Source: Apiospora phragmitis (lineage: Eukaryota > Ascomycota > Sordariomycetes > Amphisphaeriales > Apiosporaceae). Taken from it: a DNA stretch of 64,000 nucleotides. The position numbers were made by a program, and so were the translations under genes. The stretch is from positions 2,418,001 to 2,482,000 of the forward strand of contig JAQQWL010000003.1 in assembly GCA_038363925.1 (NCBI GenBank), written 5' to 3'. The stretch's first letter is position 1; every line of letters starts with the position of its first letter. This document shows positions 1-11,165 of this stretch, in pieces. The notes beneath the pieces were generated by a model that saw only the letters and a list, made by a program, of their open reading frames with translations, was not told where the DNA came from and did not search any database.

Positions 1-382
1 TAAATTAATTTAATTTTATAATCGAGAATAATTAATAATAATCGAATATATTAATTTATATATCACGGAGTTGAATTATTATTTTAAGCTAGCGTTTTAT
101 ACGTATTATATAAAAGTACGTTTAATAATATAAGCGCACGAGCCTTTAATTAAGCCTATTTTTATTACGTAGCTCTTTAAGCTACGTCTTCGTTAATTCT
201 ATTACTCGTACCTCGATTAAACCGTATCGCCGCACTTATTTTATTATATAAAAACCACCCGTGATATTATAAGGTTAATATATTTCGTTATTTTTAATTA
301 TTTAAAGTTAATATTACTTTTTAAGTTAAGCGCGCGAATATAACTTACTAAGTAATTAAATAATTAAATTAATAATAATATA
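1..382 (+). mobile_element. Left part of a RIP-degraded Fot1/pogo-type transposon
   Basis: This stretch aligns by eye with the catalytic region of the better preserved copy at 383-2166: bases 18-60 match about 1052-1094, and 301-320 match 1124-1143. The two blocks differ in offset by about 211 bases, which the insertion at 61-266 explains. CpA and TpG are nearly absent while CpG persists, the usual RIP signature. The element seems to continue after the nested copy, at 2167. No open reading frame survives. Confidence 0.65.
61..266. mobile_element. MITE-like insertion with short terminal inverted repeats
   Basis: The block begins TATCACGG and ends CCGTGATA, a perfect 8-base inverted repeat. 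It interrupts a Fot1-like copy exactly where the alignment offset to the copy at 383-2166 jumps by about 211 bases. It has no coding capacity. A target duplication cannot be fixed because both flanks are TA-rich. It is called a MITE from its size, terminal repeats and lack of a gene; the parent family is unknown. Confidence 0.55.
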
Positions 383-2166
383 GTTTATTATTAAGTCGAC
401 TATATTATTAAATCGGCCACTTTTTATTTATTTATATAATTAAACTTTAATACGTAATATTTTTATAATTATAATATTAAATTAACTAAGAAAAGATTAT
501 ATTATTTTAATAATTAAAGCGACGCGAAAAGGTTTAAATTAAATTAATTAAAGAGGTACTACAAAAGTATACGATATCCCCCGAGTTATTTTAAGCGACC
601 GACTTCGCGATATTAAACCTCGACCTAAAATTTAAGATTTATAATATAAACTAGATTTAATTAAAAAAGAGGTGCTTTATAATTATATAATTAATTTAAA
701 TATTCGAAGGAGACCTCTTAATATTAATATTATAAGAAATATAGTTAATTTTTTTTAAAGTCGTGCGGCGGCGAACGCGTTAGTAAATATTAAGTTAAAC
801 GCTTTATCGACTATAACCCAGACTTTAAGACTTAAATAAACCGTCGATACGATTATTAGAGGGCTTTTTATAAAAATATAGGTATTATTTCCGGTAGTTT
901 ACGCTAATCGAGAATATTAAAATAAAATACGGTATTTTAAATAAAGATATATTAGATTTTAACGAAACCGGCTTTATAATAGGTATAATCGAGTTAATAT
1001 TCGTCGTAATACGCGCCGATCGTTATAAAAAAGCGAAGTTGTTCTAGTTTAATAATCGAGAATAATTAACGGCTATTAAATATATTAATTCGTAAAACTA
1101 ATATATTCCGCCGTTTTTAATCGTTTAAAGTTAATATTATTTCGTAAATTAACTTTTAACGGCTAGACCGATAACGAAACGAGTTTAAACTAGATTCAAC
1201 ACTTCGATAAATATATTAAAGCGCGAATAAAAGGCCTTTATCGCCTTTTAATCTTAAACGGTTATAAAAGCTACATTTCGGCCGAATTTTAAGAATATTA
1301 TAAAAATAATGGCACTATTACGATTAATATACCTCTTTATTTATTTTATTTTTTTAACTTTTAAATATAATACCTTATTTATTATTAAAGTGTACTTATT
1401 TAAAAGAAATCGAATTACTTATTAAAGCGTCGATAAATAATATTACGAAGCTAAAGTTCTTTATTACTTTTAAGGCCGCGTATTTTATTATTTTTATAAA
1501 AAATAATATTAAATTTAATATATTTAGTTTCATATATTATTACTTAAATAAAATAATTAGTAAGTTAAATATATATCTTTAAACGATTATATTAACTCGT
1601 GGCGTTTAAAAATAATTAATACTTATAACCTTTAAATATTATTTAATCTTTAATAAACGATTAAATGTTTTAATTTTTATTAAAAATAAAGTTTTTATTA
1701 ACTAAAAAAGACTTTTTAATATTAATTTTAAATAGTATAAATTAAATAACGAAAAATATATATTAATAATCTATAAAATAACCTTTATAAAACATTAAAT
1801 ATGTACTTTATTAAAAGTTAATTTAATATTTTTTAAACGCCGGAAAGTTAAAAAATCGCTCATTTAGTTTAAAAGAGCCCTTCGTATATAAGCATTTTAA
1901 GAGCTATAGAACGAAAAAGTAAAAGGGAAGCGTTTAGGGACTAATAAATACGGAACGGGGGATCCGTCGAAACGAAGGGCGACCGGTAAAAGGCGTTAAT
2001 ATATCTATAGCGAAATAGGTTATAATACGCGAATATATAAAAAAGATATAAAATTAAATACCGAATTAAATATAGAATAGTTTTAATTAATTTAAAGCGT
2101 TTAAGTTAAACTAATTTATATAAAAATAGTAAAAGATATAAAAAGTGGCCGACTTAATAATAAACC
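383..2166 (+). mobile_element. RIP-degraded Fot1/pogo transposon with TIRs, nested in a relative
   Basis: Reading the plus strand through its stops recovers a Tc1/mariner-superfamily pogo transposase. There is a CENP-B-like stretch near 790-860 (VKRF, PDFKT, INRRYDY), then KYGI and FNETGF near 925-975. After that come the NREW block (1055-1070), LLILNGY (about 1242-1262) and the C-terminal ITKLKF..FKAA block (about 1425-1490). In live relatives FDETGF, LLILDGH and ITKLEF are expected, so the DDE aspartates appear as N through C-to-T/G-to-A change. The ends are inverted: about 383-425 is the reverse complement of about 2140-2166. The length of about 1.78 kb fits the Fot1 class. It is nested in the copy formed by 1-382 and 2167-3110. 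Confidence 0.8.
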
Positions 2167-3110
2167 ACGTTAAAATAAATTTTAATTAAATTAAATACTT
2201 TAATAAATATATTAAAAAAAAGTTATTATCGTCTTTTAGTTTTTAACGATTATAAGAGTTATACATTAATCGAATTTAAAGTATATTATAGAAATAACAA
2301 TACTATTACACTTAATATACCTTTATATTTATTTTAATTATTATATATAATATTTATTTATTTAAAGCCTCGATTGATTATATTATAAAATTAAAGTTTT
2401 TTATTATTTTTAAAGCCGCGTATTTTATTATTTTTATACAAAATAATGGGAAATTTAAATTAAATATATTTAATTTAATACTTTATTATTTAGTTTAAAA
2501 CTTTACTACTTAATTTAATATTTTAGTGCTTAAATAAAGTAAGTAATAAATTAAATATACGTTTTTAAACGTTTATATTTAACTTATTATATTTAAAGAT
2601 AATTAGTATTTATAACCTTTAAACGTTATTTAACCTTTAATAAATAATTAAATACTTTACTTTTATTAAAAGCAAAGTTTTTATTTATAAAAAAGGTTTT
2701 TAACATTAATTTTAAATATTATAAATTAAATAATAAAATGTATAAACGTAATAGCGTATTTAATAATTTTTATACTTATAAAAACCTATACTTTATAAGT
2801 TATTAATTTAGCTTTTTTAAATATTAAAAAGTTAAAAAATCGCAGATTTAATTTAAAAAGACCCTTATTATTTAAGAATCTTAAAAGCTACAAGGCGAAA
2901 AGGTAAAAAGGAAGCGTTTAGCGACCGGCGAAAGCGAAAACAGGGGTTCGTTAAAATAAAGGGCGACTGGTGAAAGGCGCTATAATACGCGAATATATAA
3001 AAAGGATATAAAATTAAGTAACGAATTAAATAACGAGTAGTTATAATTAATTTAATTTATATAAAAATATAAAAGAATAAACATATTAGGCCTTTTAATA
3101 ATATAGCTTA
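2167..3110 (+). mobile_element. Right part of the host Fot1-like copy, RIP-degraded
   Basis: This is a second degenerate match to the same transposase, offset about 960 bases from the nested copy. It holds FNKYIKK-like and LLVFNDYKSY-like blocks at about 2205-2270, and a SIDYIIKLKF..FKAA block near 2371-2430. A shared tail follows, with the GGAAGCGTTTAG motif at 2901-2920. It starts at the catalytic middle rather than the N-terminus, immediately after the TIR of the nested element, so it is most simply the other half of the copy at 1-382. Confidence 0.7.
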
Positions 3111-4060
3111 TTTAATAATAAAGTACTCTATTCTTTTATTAAATTTAATTAATAAATTAATTAAATATAGTTCTTTTTTTAAAGTATTATATATTAACGT
3201 ATTTAATATTATATTAATTTTCTTAATATATTTATAATTATTAAAGAAAGTAACTTATTAATATTAATATTTAAATTTTAAACTTAATCGATGTCAACTA
3301 GAATTAAATATTTATTTTATTAAAAGGTCTATTAATAAATATAACGATATATTTATTAGTTAAAAGGATTTTTTAAAGATATAAAGTTAATAAAAAATAA
3401 ATTATATATATATAATTAGCCTTTTAATTTACTAGCTATATTTTAAAACGTTTTTATAAACCTTAATATTAATTAAAAGTAATAAATTTAATAAAAGTAT
3501 AATAAAGTACGTTTATTTTTATTATTTAATATTAATTAAAAGAGTACGTTAAATATATATATATATATATAATAAAAGTAATTAAAAAAAACTATAACTT
3601 GTCGATATTAATATTTTTTACTTTTAATAATTATTGTAATTTTTAAAGCTTTTAATTTTTATTAATAAATTATTTCGAAAAAAACGAGTTTAATTAAATT
3701 AAAAGAAAATTAATTAATAAAAAGCTTAATATTAAATACGATTATTTATTTTAAATTATTAATATTAAACTTTAATAAAGCGTTTAACCTTTTAATATTT
3801 AATAAATTAAAATTATTATTAACTATTATTATTAATTTTAATTATATTTTCTGTTTTTTAATACTTTTATTAAGCTTTAAATTAATTAAAGTATTACTTT
3901 TCTTTTTAAAAATATTATAACTTAATTTATTATTAATTCTATTAATAAAAGTCTTAGTTAATAATATTAATAAGGTCAGCTTTATTTAATATTAATATAA
4001 CTTATAAATCTAGGCATTTTTATATAGCTTCCCCTAAACCTTTATTTACTACGCGTTTTA
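3111..4060. repeat. AT-rich RIP island, no identifiable content
   Basis: The sequence is over 80 percent A+T by eye, without open frames and nearly free of CpA/TpG. I could not match it to the transposase copies upstream. Composition returns to normal over about 4020-4100, which is a sharp compartment border. Confidence 0.7.
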
Positions 4061-5347
4061 GGTGGTAAACACAATGTACCATAAAGAGCGGTGGATATAT
4101 ATGGGTGAGCCACCGCACGGATCAGCTAAATCGGTGTACAATACGGCTAACAGGGGGGGGGGGAGGCTGTGAAACAGCCATTATGGGGATATCATCTGCA
4201 GGCGGGACGTCCCGGCTAGAGCCCACGGGAACCTCGCCGCCATGGGGCAAGTAAGACGTACTGTATGTACATAAGTTGAAGTTCCTCGGCGGAAGAGTAC
4301 AATCCGGGTTCCTGGGCTCGGATATCCACACTCACGTTGCATATTATGTGAAAGTCCTTCCTCTCTGCCCATGCGCCAATGGTACAGTCGGTGTGCAAGA
4401 AAGAAGCTTCTCTAGAACCTTTCTTTTTGCCCGCTTGCAGGCTACTTCGGATCCCGGCGACGCTGGTTGCTAGTTGCCCACCCCCTCTTCCATCTGGCCG
4501 CCTCTTTGACGACTTCACGTTCGATGCCACGTCGATCGGCATACCACTAGCCTGCTTGATGGCATACAACAAAAACTGGCAAGCCCTGACAACCTCCAGT
4601 GACCACTAAACTACCGAACCTGCCAAGACCTCCCCGTGATGCTTTGCAGCGGTGGCTTGGGCTGCAATCCGCCTTGATCGCACGAGTCGATTGGCTTCGA
4701 GACAGCGCATGCAGCTCCCTGACCCGCTTTGACAAACATGGACAACTCTTCGCCTTCGTTGGGTCCCAGTTGTGATTCTTCTTCTTTATTCAGAAAGGCA
4801 TCAACTTTTCTTAACCATCTTTCGAACCACCACAAGAGACTACCTATCTCCTCAGGCCTATGACGACATACACATACTGAATCACGACAGACATGCCCAC
4901 GAGCCACTTAGCTGGCTAGGTATGCTGGGATCTTCGGCGGCTGCAGCCACTATCATGGCTACACCAAGTAGCCTTCAAGTCCAAAGCATCCTGGGATGGC
5001 ATGCAGCAAGATGTAACGCTTTCAGGATAGGGGCCGAAGACGCTAGTCGCAAACCCAATTCTATAATACTACCCTAAGCAGTGGTCCATTGGCCTGATAG
5101 CCCCTTGCGATTACCGTGGGTATTGTCGATTTCTTCTTCTTCTGTTTCCCGTCCAAGGGTTCAATCCTTTCAACTACACCCTATAACACCAGCAAGGGCT
5201 TCGGTTACTTTCTGATGATAGCTTGTACCGGTATCCCGTGGATAACAGGGAAGTACTCTCGAAGAACCGTCCTCTGTCTCTATCCCTTAGCTCTTCATCT
5301 TCATTACCACGCTCGCACCTGCCGGCCTCCCAACCAGCCCCTTGGAC
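4061..5347. other. Intergenic, no supported gene
   Basis: Normal base composition, with only short overlapping open frames that resemble no family known to me. A run of ten G lies at about 4147-4156. A TATA-like site precedes the dioxygenase gene at the right edge. Confidence 0.6.
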
Positions 5348-5354
5348 TATAAAG
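5348..5354 (+). promoter_or_regulatory. TATA-box-like site of the dioxygenase gene
   Basis: TATAAAG, 78 bases before the ATG at 5426, in the right orientation. Spacing is plausible for a short 5' leader; there is no transcript evidence. Confidence 0.4.
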
Positions 5355-5425
5355 GTCCCCTCAGAATCTTGTCTCACACCGCAGGTCGAACGTTGCTACC
5401 AGTCTTACTTGTGAATCGACAAAAG

Positions 5426-7053
5426 ATGGCGACTCAGACTTTCTATCTTACTCCCTCAAGTGTCGCCTATGATCGGGACCAGCTTGAACATACTCACAAC
5501 TCATCGCATCCACTCATCTCCAACTTCCCAACACAGATACAAGGCCCAACGGCATGGTCAGGGTTGGACGCCGACCATCCCACACATATACTCAAGCTTA
5601 CCCAACATGATGTTCATATCGTAGAGACCGCCTTGGAGCGTTTCAAACGTTAGTGTTCTGCCCATGTATACATGGCATTTTGCTAACATCTCATAGGTCT
5701 TGGCATGCATGGTGACCAAGTCTTGCGGGAGCTGTTTCCTCTCCCTGGTCTGGAGAGCCGACTTGATAGATGTGCGCTAGAAGTCCACAACGGAACCGGA
5801 TTATGCGTTATCCGCGGTCTCGAGTCAAAATACTCCGTCGAAGACTATATGACCATCTACTTGGGCATCTCGAGCTATATCGGCAACCGCCGCGGGCTTC
5901 AAGACGCTAAAGGATCAATGCTTTGTACGTACCTTGGCCGAACTGACCATGATGCGCAAACGAGTTGCTGACCTGCCTCCTCCAGCCCATGTGACTGATT
6001 CGAAAACCTGGACCGTTCCCCTAGAGAGGAGGCACGGTATACACACAAACTTTGGTCTGGTAAGTCGATCTTTGCAATACAACCTATTCCCTAGTATGAC
6101 ATAAAGTAGACTAACTATACCTAGCCTCACCATTGCGACATGGGCTCAGACATCCTGTCTCTTCACATACGCAAGACTGCCGCTATTGGCGGTCGTTTAT
6201 GTGTCGCCTCTTCCCATACTATATATAACGAGCTGACCCATTCCGACCCCTCAGCTCTGCGTACACTCATGGAGCCGAACTGGCCCGTCCAAGCGTAAGT
6301 CTACCTGTTCAATTTTCCCTCCCAAGATGCTTCCCCCTCTTATCGACCGCAAGAGTCTATGGCTTTTTGACTAACCACCGCTCGTCTTCGGTACTGTACA
6401 GGAGCCTGAGGAGAAAGCCCCCCTACACATTATCTCCGCTCTTCGACTACTACCAAGGCAATCTCCTGTTTTCCATGGACCCGGCCCGCCTAGGCCCCCT
6501 CGCCTCCGCGCCCCGCGCCGCCTCCAAGCTGCCGCCCCTGACGGCCATGCAGCAGCATGCGCTGGCACGGGTGCAGCAGGCCGCGCGTAAGCACGAGATA
6601 TGCCTCGAGAGCGAGGCGGGCGACATGGTCTACCTCAACTCCTGGAGCACGCTGCACGCGCGCCAGCCCTACCAGGACGGCGAGACGTTCTCGCGCCACC
6701 TCGTGCGCATGTGGCTACACAACGATGCGCTGGGGTGGCCAGTCCCGGACTCTATGCGGATGCCTTGGGACATGTCCTTTGGCGAGGCGGCCGCGCGGGT
6801 GCTCAACCGCCGCTACCCCCTCGTCCCCATGCCCGTCTATATGGAGCCGAGGTACCATAATAACACGGCTGCTTTCGTTCCGGATGATGAGGACGAGGAT
6901 GAAGAAGACGACGACGTGGGCGATATTGCTGGTGGTAAAAATGCCACTACTGCCCAAGCCTCTCCTGTTGCCCTTGATACTGTTACTGCTACTGCTACAA
7001 CTACGAACGCCTGTTCGAGTACTCAAATGGCGGTTGTGGGAGATACTCTTTAA
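5426..7053 (+). CDS. TauD/TfdA-family Fe(II)/2-oxoglutarate dioxygenase
   Basis: Predicted 448-residue oxidoreductase using 2-oxoglutarate, O2 and Fe(II); the substrate cannot be read from sequence. Five exons join in frame: 5426-5648, 5697-5924, 5986-6059, 6125-6294 and 6402-7053. Introns are 48-107 bases and GT-AG. The iron facial triad is visible as HHCDMGSD at the start of exon 4 (HxD pair) and the distal histidine in SRHLVRMWL, whose arginine should hold 2-oxoglutarate. The family block IYNEL and the GDMVYLNSWSTLHARQ loop are present. The C-terminus adds an unusual acidic run (DEDEDEEDDDVGD) followed by a Thr/Ala-rich tail that I do not know from the family core. The ATG is the first in the frame after the TATA-like site. 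No frameshift is needed. Confidence 0.87.
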
Positions 7054-8776
7054 CTATAACCCCCCACTACCAAGAACATAAGGCTTTCACGGACCTACAT
7101 ATGGTTTTCCTTCGGGGTTGGGGCTTTAGAGCGCAAGTCTTAGCGTGTCTATCTGTTTCTCTTCGCTTATGGGCTGTTCTATTCTGGCAATTGGTTGTGA
7201 GACGAAAGGTTGTACCCCTGCAGCATTGCTAGATGCGTCCGATAGGGGTTACGTGTGAACTAGTTAGCGTCTTATCGGTTAAGGGTATGGTGTGTCTGAT
7301 AGGTTCCTGGGTATGCCCAGGCTCTGCTTTACTTGCTTACTTACTGGATCTGGAAAATGAAAAACAAAGCCTGTTCTCTGCTAGATCAGGTCATATAAAC
7401 CCATGGCTGACGATCTCTACGGATTTCTTCAGTCTGGTCTCTATTTGTCCACTGCTCGACCCCTGAATCGAATATATGTAATTAGCGCCACTGATGACAT
7501 CAGGCAGATGTAAGTATGTTTCGTTTCATACGCACAGAAAACATATGTGGTCAACTTGACCTTGCAGAGACGTGGTGGATTTAGACGCTGCAGACCACCT
7601 TGCACAGGTTTCCGCTACGGGCATTCCGACATCTGCAAGTTACCTTACAAGATCCAAAACCGGGTCTGACGTTAATGACACCCACTAGAACCGGAACTGA
7701 AAGCACTATGCATGAGACTCCAGTCACGAGACAGACGTACTGACGAACAAGAAGTGCAGTTGGATTCTCAAATGTGGGTGGTACGTGTTACGAAATCACA
7801 TGCTTGCAGATCTCAGAAGCTTGGCTGGAGGGATTGCGCTTGGCCGATATAACACGACATGTCATACTTCTGTACTACATACGACAACGACCTGTCCCGA
7901 CAGGTAGTAGTCTCGATCCGACGGCAGAACTTCCGAGGGCGACTAGCACAGCCCGAGACAAGGATAGCGGTCAGCAGACGTAATAAGCTATCGGTAACGA
8001 GAAATTCTAGTATGGAGACGGTCCGATGAGAGCATCGGATCGTCGACGATCCGACGATTTCGTCACATCCGAAAGAATATCATACGATAACACAGGGGGC
8101 TTGCTTGGCTTGGGGGCGGGCTGGAGCTAGGGGTATGATAATCATGGCGATATCCGAGCAATGGGAGGAACGGACGCATGTAACCGCGCGCCCGGCTGTG
8201 GGGGAAGGGAGTGGGCAGGGATGAGGCCTTCTTGGCTTACAACGTCCCCCAAGGTTGTATCTGCCGAAACTCGGAGCTTTTGCTCGCGGCGGAATGTGCC
8301 ACGAACCAAGCTGTCGGGTTCCCGCGCGCCGATCTGATAGGGCGCTTACACATGGAAAGGGTGATACCGCTATTAGTGGCCGTTAGGCTTGGATGATGCT
8401 CACTAACGGTCCCCAAAATGCGCCAGGGTAACAAGCATATGTCGAAACAGGGATGGTGATACAAGAATAGCACACCCTTTCGCTCGCTCGATCTTATCGC
8501 AATACACATCGGTGTCTCGGTATAGCTGCATGCGTTCGCCGAATCTTGCTGGGTGGCTGGCGCCCACTCGGTACACTAGAGGCTCGCATCCTCGTCAATG
8601 CTAAATACGTGTTCATCTCTCGGCGATGCAAGATACGATGGGAGGCTGTATTGGGATCAATCTATCGACTACTCTCAAGGATTGGCATCTAGATCGGACC
8701 ATTTTGTCCGGCCTTACCATGGTCATGAGACCTTACGTTTACCTCATCATTCCGTTCAACCATCACAGCAAGTCCA
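7054..8776. other. Intergenic, nothing recognised
   Basis: Contains the presumed 3' ends of the converging dioxygenase and hydrolase genes. Open frames are short and mutually overlapping. Local palindromic clusters of CGATC/GATCG occur near 8020-8060, but nothing interpretable. Confidence 0.55.
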
Positions 8777-9969
8777 TCATGGTACGTACAGCTCATTGAC
8801 CCAAGATGCAACCTTCTCAGCCACGACCTCACTATGATCTAGTTTGTTGTTCATGCATATTAGTACTTTAGTGCATCTGGACAAGCTGTGAAACGAGACA
8901 AATGCATGGTTGGAGATGGCGCGTTGCAGACGCAACGGGGGAGTCAGACTTACGTATACAGAACGCATGAGGTAGATTACCCTCGTCGACCATGAACCTC
9001 GTCCTCTCAGCCTGCTTCTGCCGCCGCTCTATGAACGCATCACGGAAATGGTTGGCGACCCAGTGGTCGTCTTTGCCAAAGAAGAAGATGAACTTGGGCG
9101 GCCGTCCATTGGCGGTGCTGCTGTCGTCATCAGCATCAGTTCGCTGACGAGCCTGCGCCGCTTCCTCCGCCTCCTCCTCCCGCTCGATCTCCCAGAGCTC
9201 CTCGTCCCACTGGTCCTCTCCGATGACGCGCATCTCGTCGAGCCCCATGTGCAGGGCCTGCCAGACGCCGTCACGGCTCTTGAGCCAGCGCGCCGTGACG
9301 TCCGCAGCGGCCGGGGGCTGGCCCAGCAGCGTGGCGACGACCCAGCGCAGGGCGGCGTAGGGCCACAGCCGCAGGAAGCCCGACGCGAGCAGGTGGGCGT
9401 GGCGCTCGAGGAAGGCCGCGCTTCGCAACAGCTCCAGGCGCTGGCCGCTCGGCGAGTGCCGGATGTGCTCGATGGTGGGGAACAGCAGGAAGCCCGTCTG
9501 GAGGCGTAGGTGCGGCGCGGCTGCGGGGTCACGGAGCAGCTTGTGGAATAGCTGCAGAATCAAGTAGGCGCCGACCGAGTGGCCGACCAGGATCACCTGG
9601 TCGAATGGCTTTCCTCCTCCCTGCTTTGGGCTGCTGTCCGCATCATCCTCCGGGATGCTAAACTCAGAAAGGGTCTTGAACAGGTAGTCGACCTGATAGG
9701 CCACGTCGCGGGGCGGATTCGCGGCGCTGAAAGGCTCGTGGTCGTCGTCGTTGAAGCCGGCCAGGTCCTGTCCGTAAATGTGGAACCGGGCCCCCTTGGA
9801 AGCGGGAGACGAGTGCAGGTAGGGTCCGCAGGGCGGACAGGAAGGGCTCGTAGTAGTCGATCAGACCGGGGTTGCCCGAGATCATGAAGATGAGGACATC
9901 TCGGCTGCTGGAGGCGGCTGCCGATCTAGATTCCTGGCTGGCCGGGAAGGAGATGGAGTGAATGGCCAT
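8777..9969 (-). CDS. Lipid-droplet-associated hydrolase-like alpha/beta hydrolase
   Basis: Resembles the LDAH (C2orf43/UPF0554) family of serine hydrolases found on lipid droplets. ATG at 9969. Visible blocks in order: ISGNPGLIDYYEPFL, RFHIYGQDLAGF, the nucleophile elbow LVGHSVGAYL, LFPTIEHIRHSPSG, the acid region FFFGKDDHWVA, and the catalytic histidine in LPHAFC. A 115-base intron (8839-8953, branch TACTAAT) joins LPHAFCI to HHSEVVAEKVASWV, which restores the usual C-terminus, stop at 8777. The reading frame shifts by one base at a run of five C (9791-9795): removing one base would join RFQ to GARFHIYG. I infer an assembly indel rather than a dead gene because both sides are well conserved. 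An Asp/Glu- and Ala-rich insert lies before the acid loop. Confidence 0.8.
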
Positions 9970-11165
9970 CTCGGCATCGAGCGGGCAATCAATCAATCCC
10001 TGAACCCCTTGTTGGATTTCCCTTGCGGCAACTTGGAGACAGATCAAGCCTCGGTTGATTTACTCATAGCTGTGGCTCTTCCAGCAGCAGCCCTCTCGGT
10101 CGGTAGATAAAGTGTGGCTCAGGCCGGGCTTGATCTTTACTGGCGCTGCAGTCTGACCCAACCTAAGATGCCCCCCGGGAGAGCTTATCTTGCCGGGGCA
10201 TCGAATGGGACCTAAGTAAAGCCCGGAGAACCCACTGAAACCCCTGGTTCTTCCCCCCACTGTGACGCCTTGGACGCCCTGGATGCCCTGGATGCCCTGG
10301 AATTCTGGAGCTCGGGAGCTGAACCGCTCATGGAAGCCTGGAACCAAGCCTGATTGCAATGCTGGATGCGGACGCTATTGCACGTGCAAATCCAATAGCT
10401 CCAATCCGAGTCATCCAAGTCCCAAAAATGCCAACAAACACCAAACAGCTAGCCATCAGACGACCAGCTACTCAAAGGAGCCAGCGAGGCCATCCCAAGA
10501 ATGCTCTTCCCACCCACGTTTTCTTCTCTTCATTCCCTGCTTGATTACTGATATTCATCATTAACACAATATGCATCTTTGACTTTGGATGCTCTCTCCG
10601 CCATTACAGTCTACGTACTTGCGTCTGTTGACGTCGTTAACGGTTGGTTGCCCCTCCATGGATTTGCTGTCTCACCTCTACGTGCCTTATCTTATCACAT
10701 GCCGCGCTGCAAGCTCTCTAGCCGGCCCAAATGTATCGAGGCCAGCTTCAGCTTTCCCCCACATGACCAGATCACGAGCACGCGACCTTGCTTCCATTCT
10801 CTGCCCATCTATCCCGAACACCTAAGACACTTCTCCGCTTTGATTTGTCGTGCTGGGCCACTTCAAGTATTTCACGCTTGTCGCATTTCGCATCGCCCTT
10901 CGGTCGAATTCCATCGCGCCGGCCCCGCACGCAATAGCTGCATGGTCTAGTCTGCCTGGCGCAGCGCCCCTCTAGTTCATGACAACATCGTCTTCCATGT
11001 CTCGCTTCTTTCCAGACTAACCGACCTACGACCTTACCTAGTATCCATATCCGATATCCAATACCCATACACACACATTCGCTGTTTCATCATTCCAAGA
11101 CATTGTCGCCGACCCGCATACACATATACCTATGACCTGAAATCCGCACCGACTTACCGCCCAAC
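9970..11165. other. Intergenic between divergent genes, with a 9-base tandem repeat
   Basis: Shared promoter region of the hydrolase (minus) and acyltransferase (plus). Short frames here are not conserved-looking. The TGGATGCCC tandem repeat at 10262-10300 is listed separately. CT-rich and CACGAGCACG-like stretches precede the acyltransferase. Confidence 0.55.
10262..10300. repeat. Short tandem repeat, 9-base unit
   Basis: Three clean units of the form TGGAYGCCC (10271-10297) with a partial, diverged unit before them. It creates collagen-like or Trp-Met-Pro-Trp pseudo-peptides in spurious frames. Confidence 0.6.

Noticed and set aside
4216..4572. Minus-strand frame of 118 codons near the island border
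   Set aside because: No motif, no splice signals, overlaps other equally long frames on both strands.
9048..9509. Long plus-strand frame inside the hydrolase gene
   Set aside because: Antisense shadow of a GC-rich coding exon whose minus-strand product has clear family motifs.
10060..10359. Collagen-like minus-strand frame (GIQGIQGVQG)
   Set aside because: Produced by the 9-base tandem repeat; nothing around it is coding-like.
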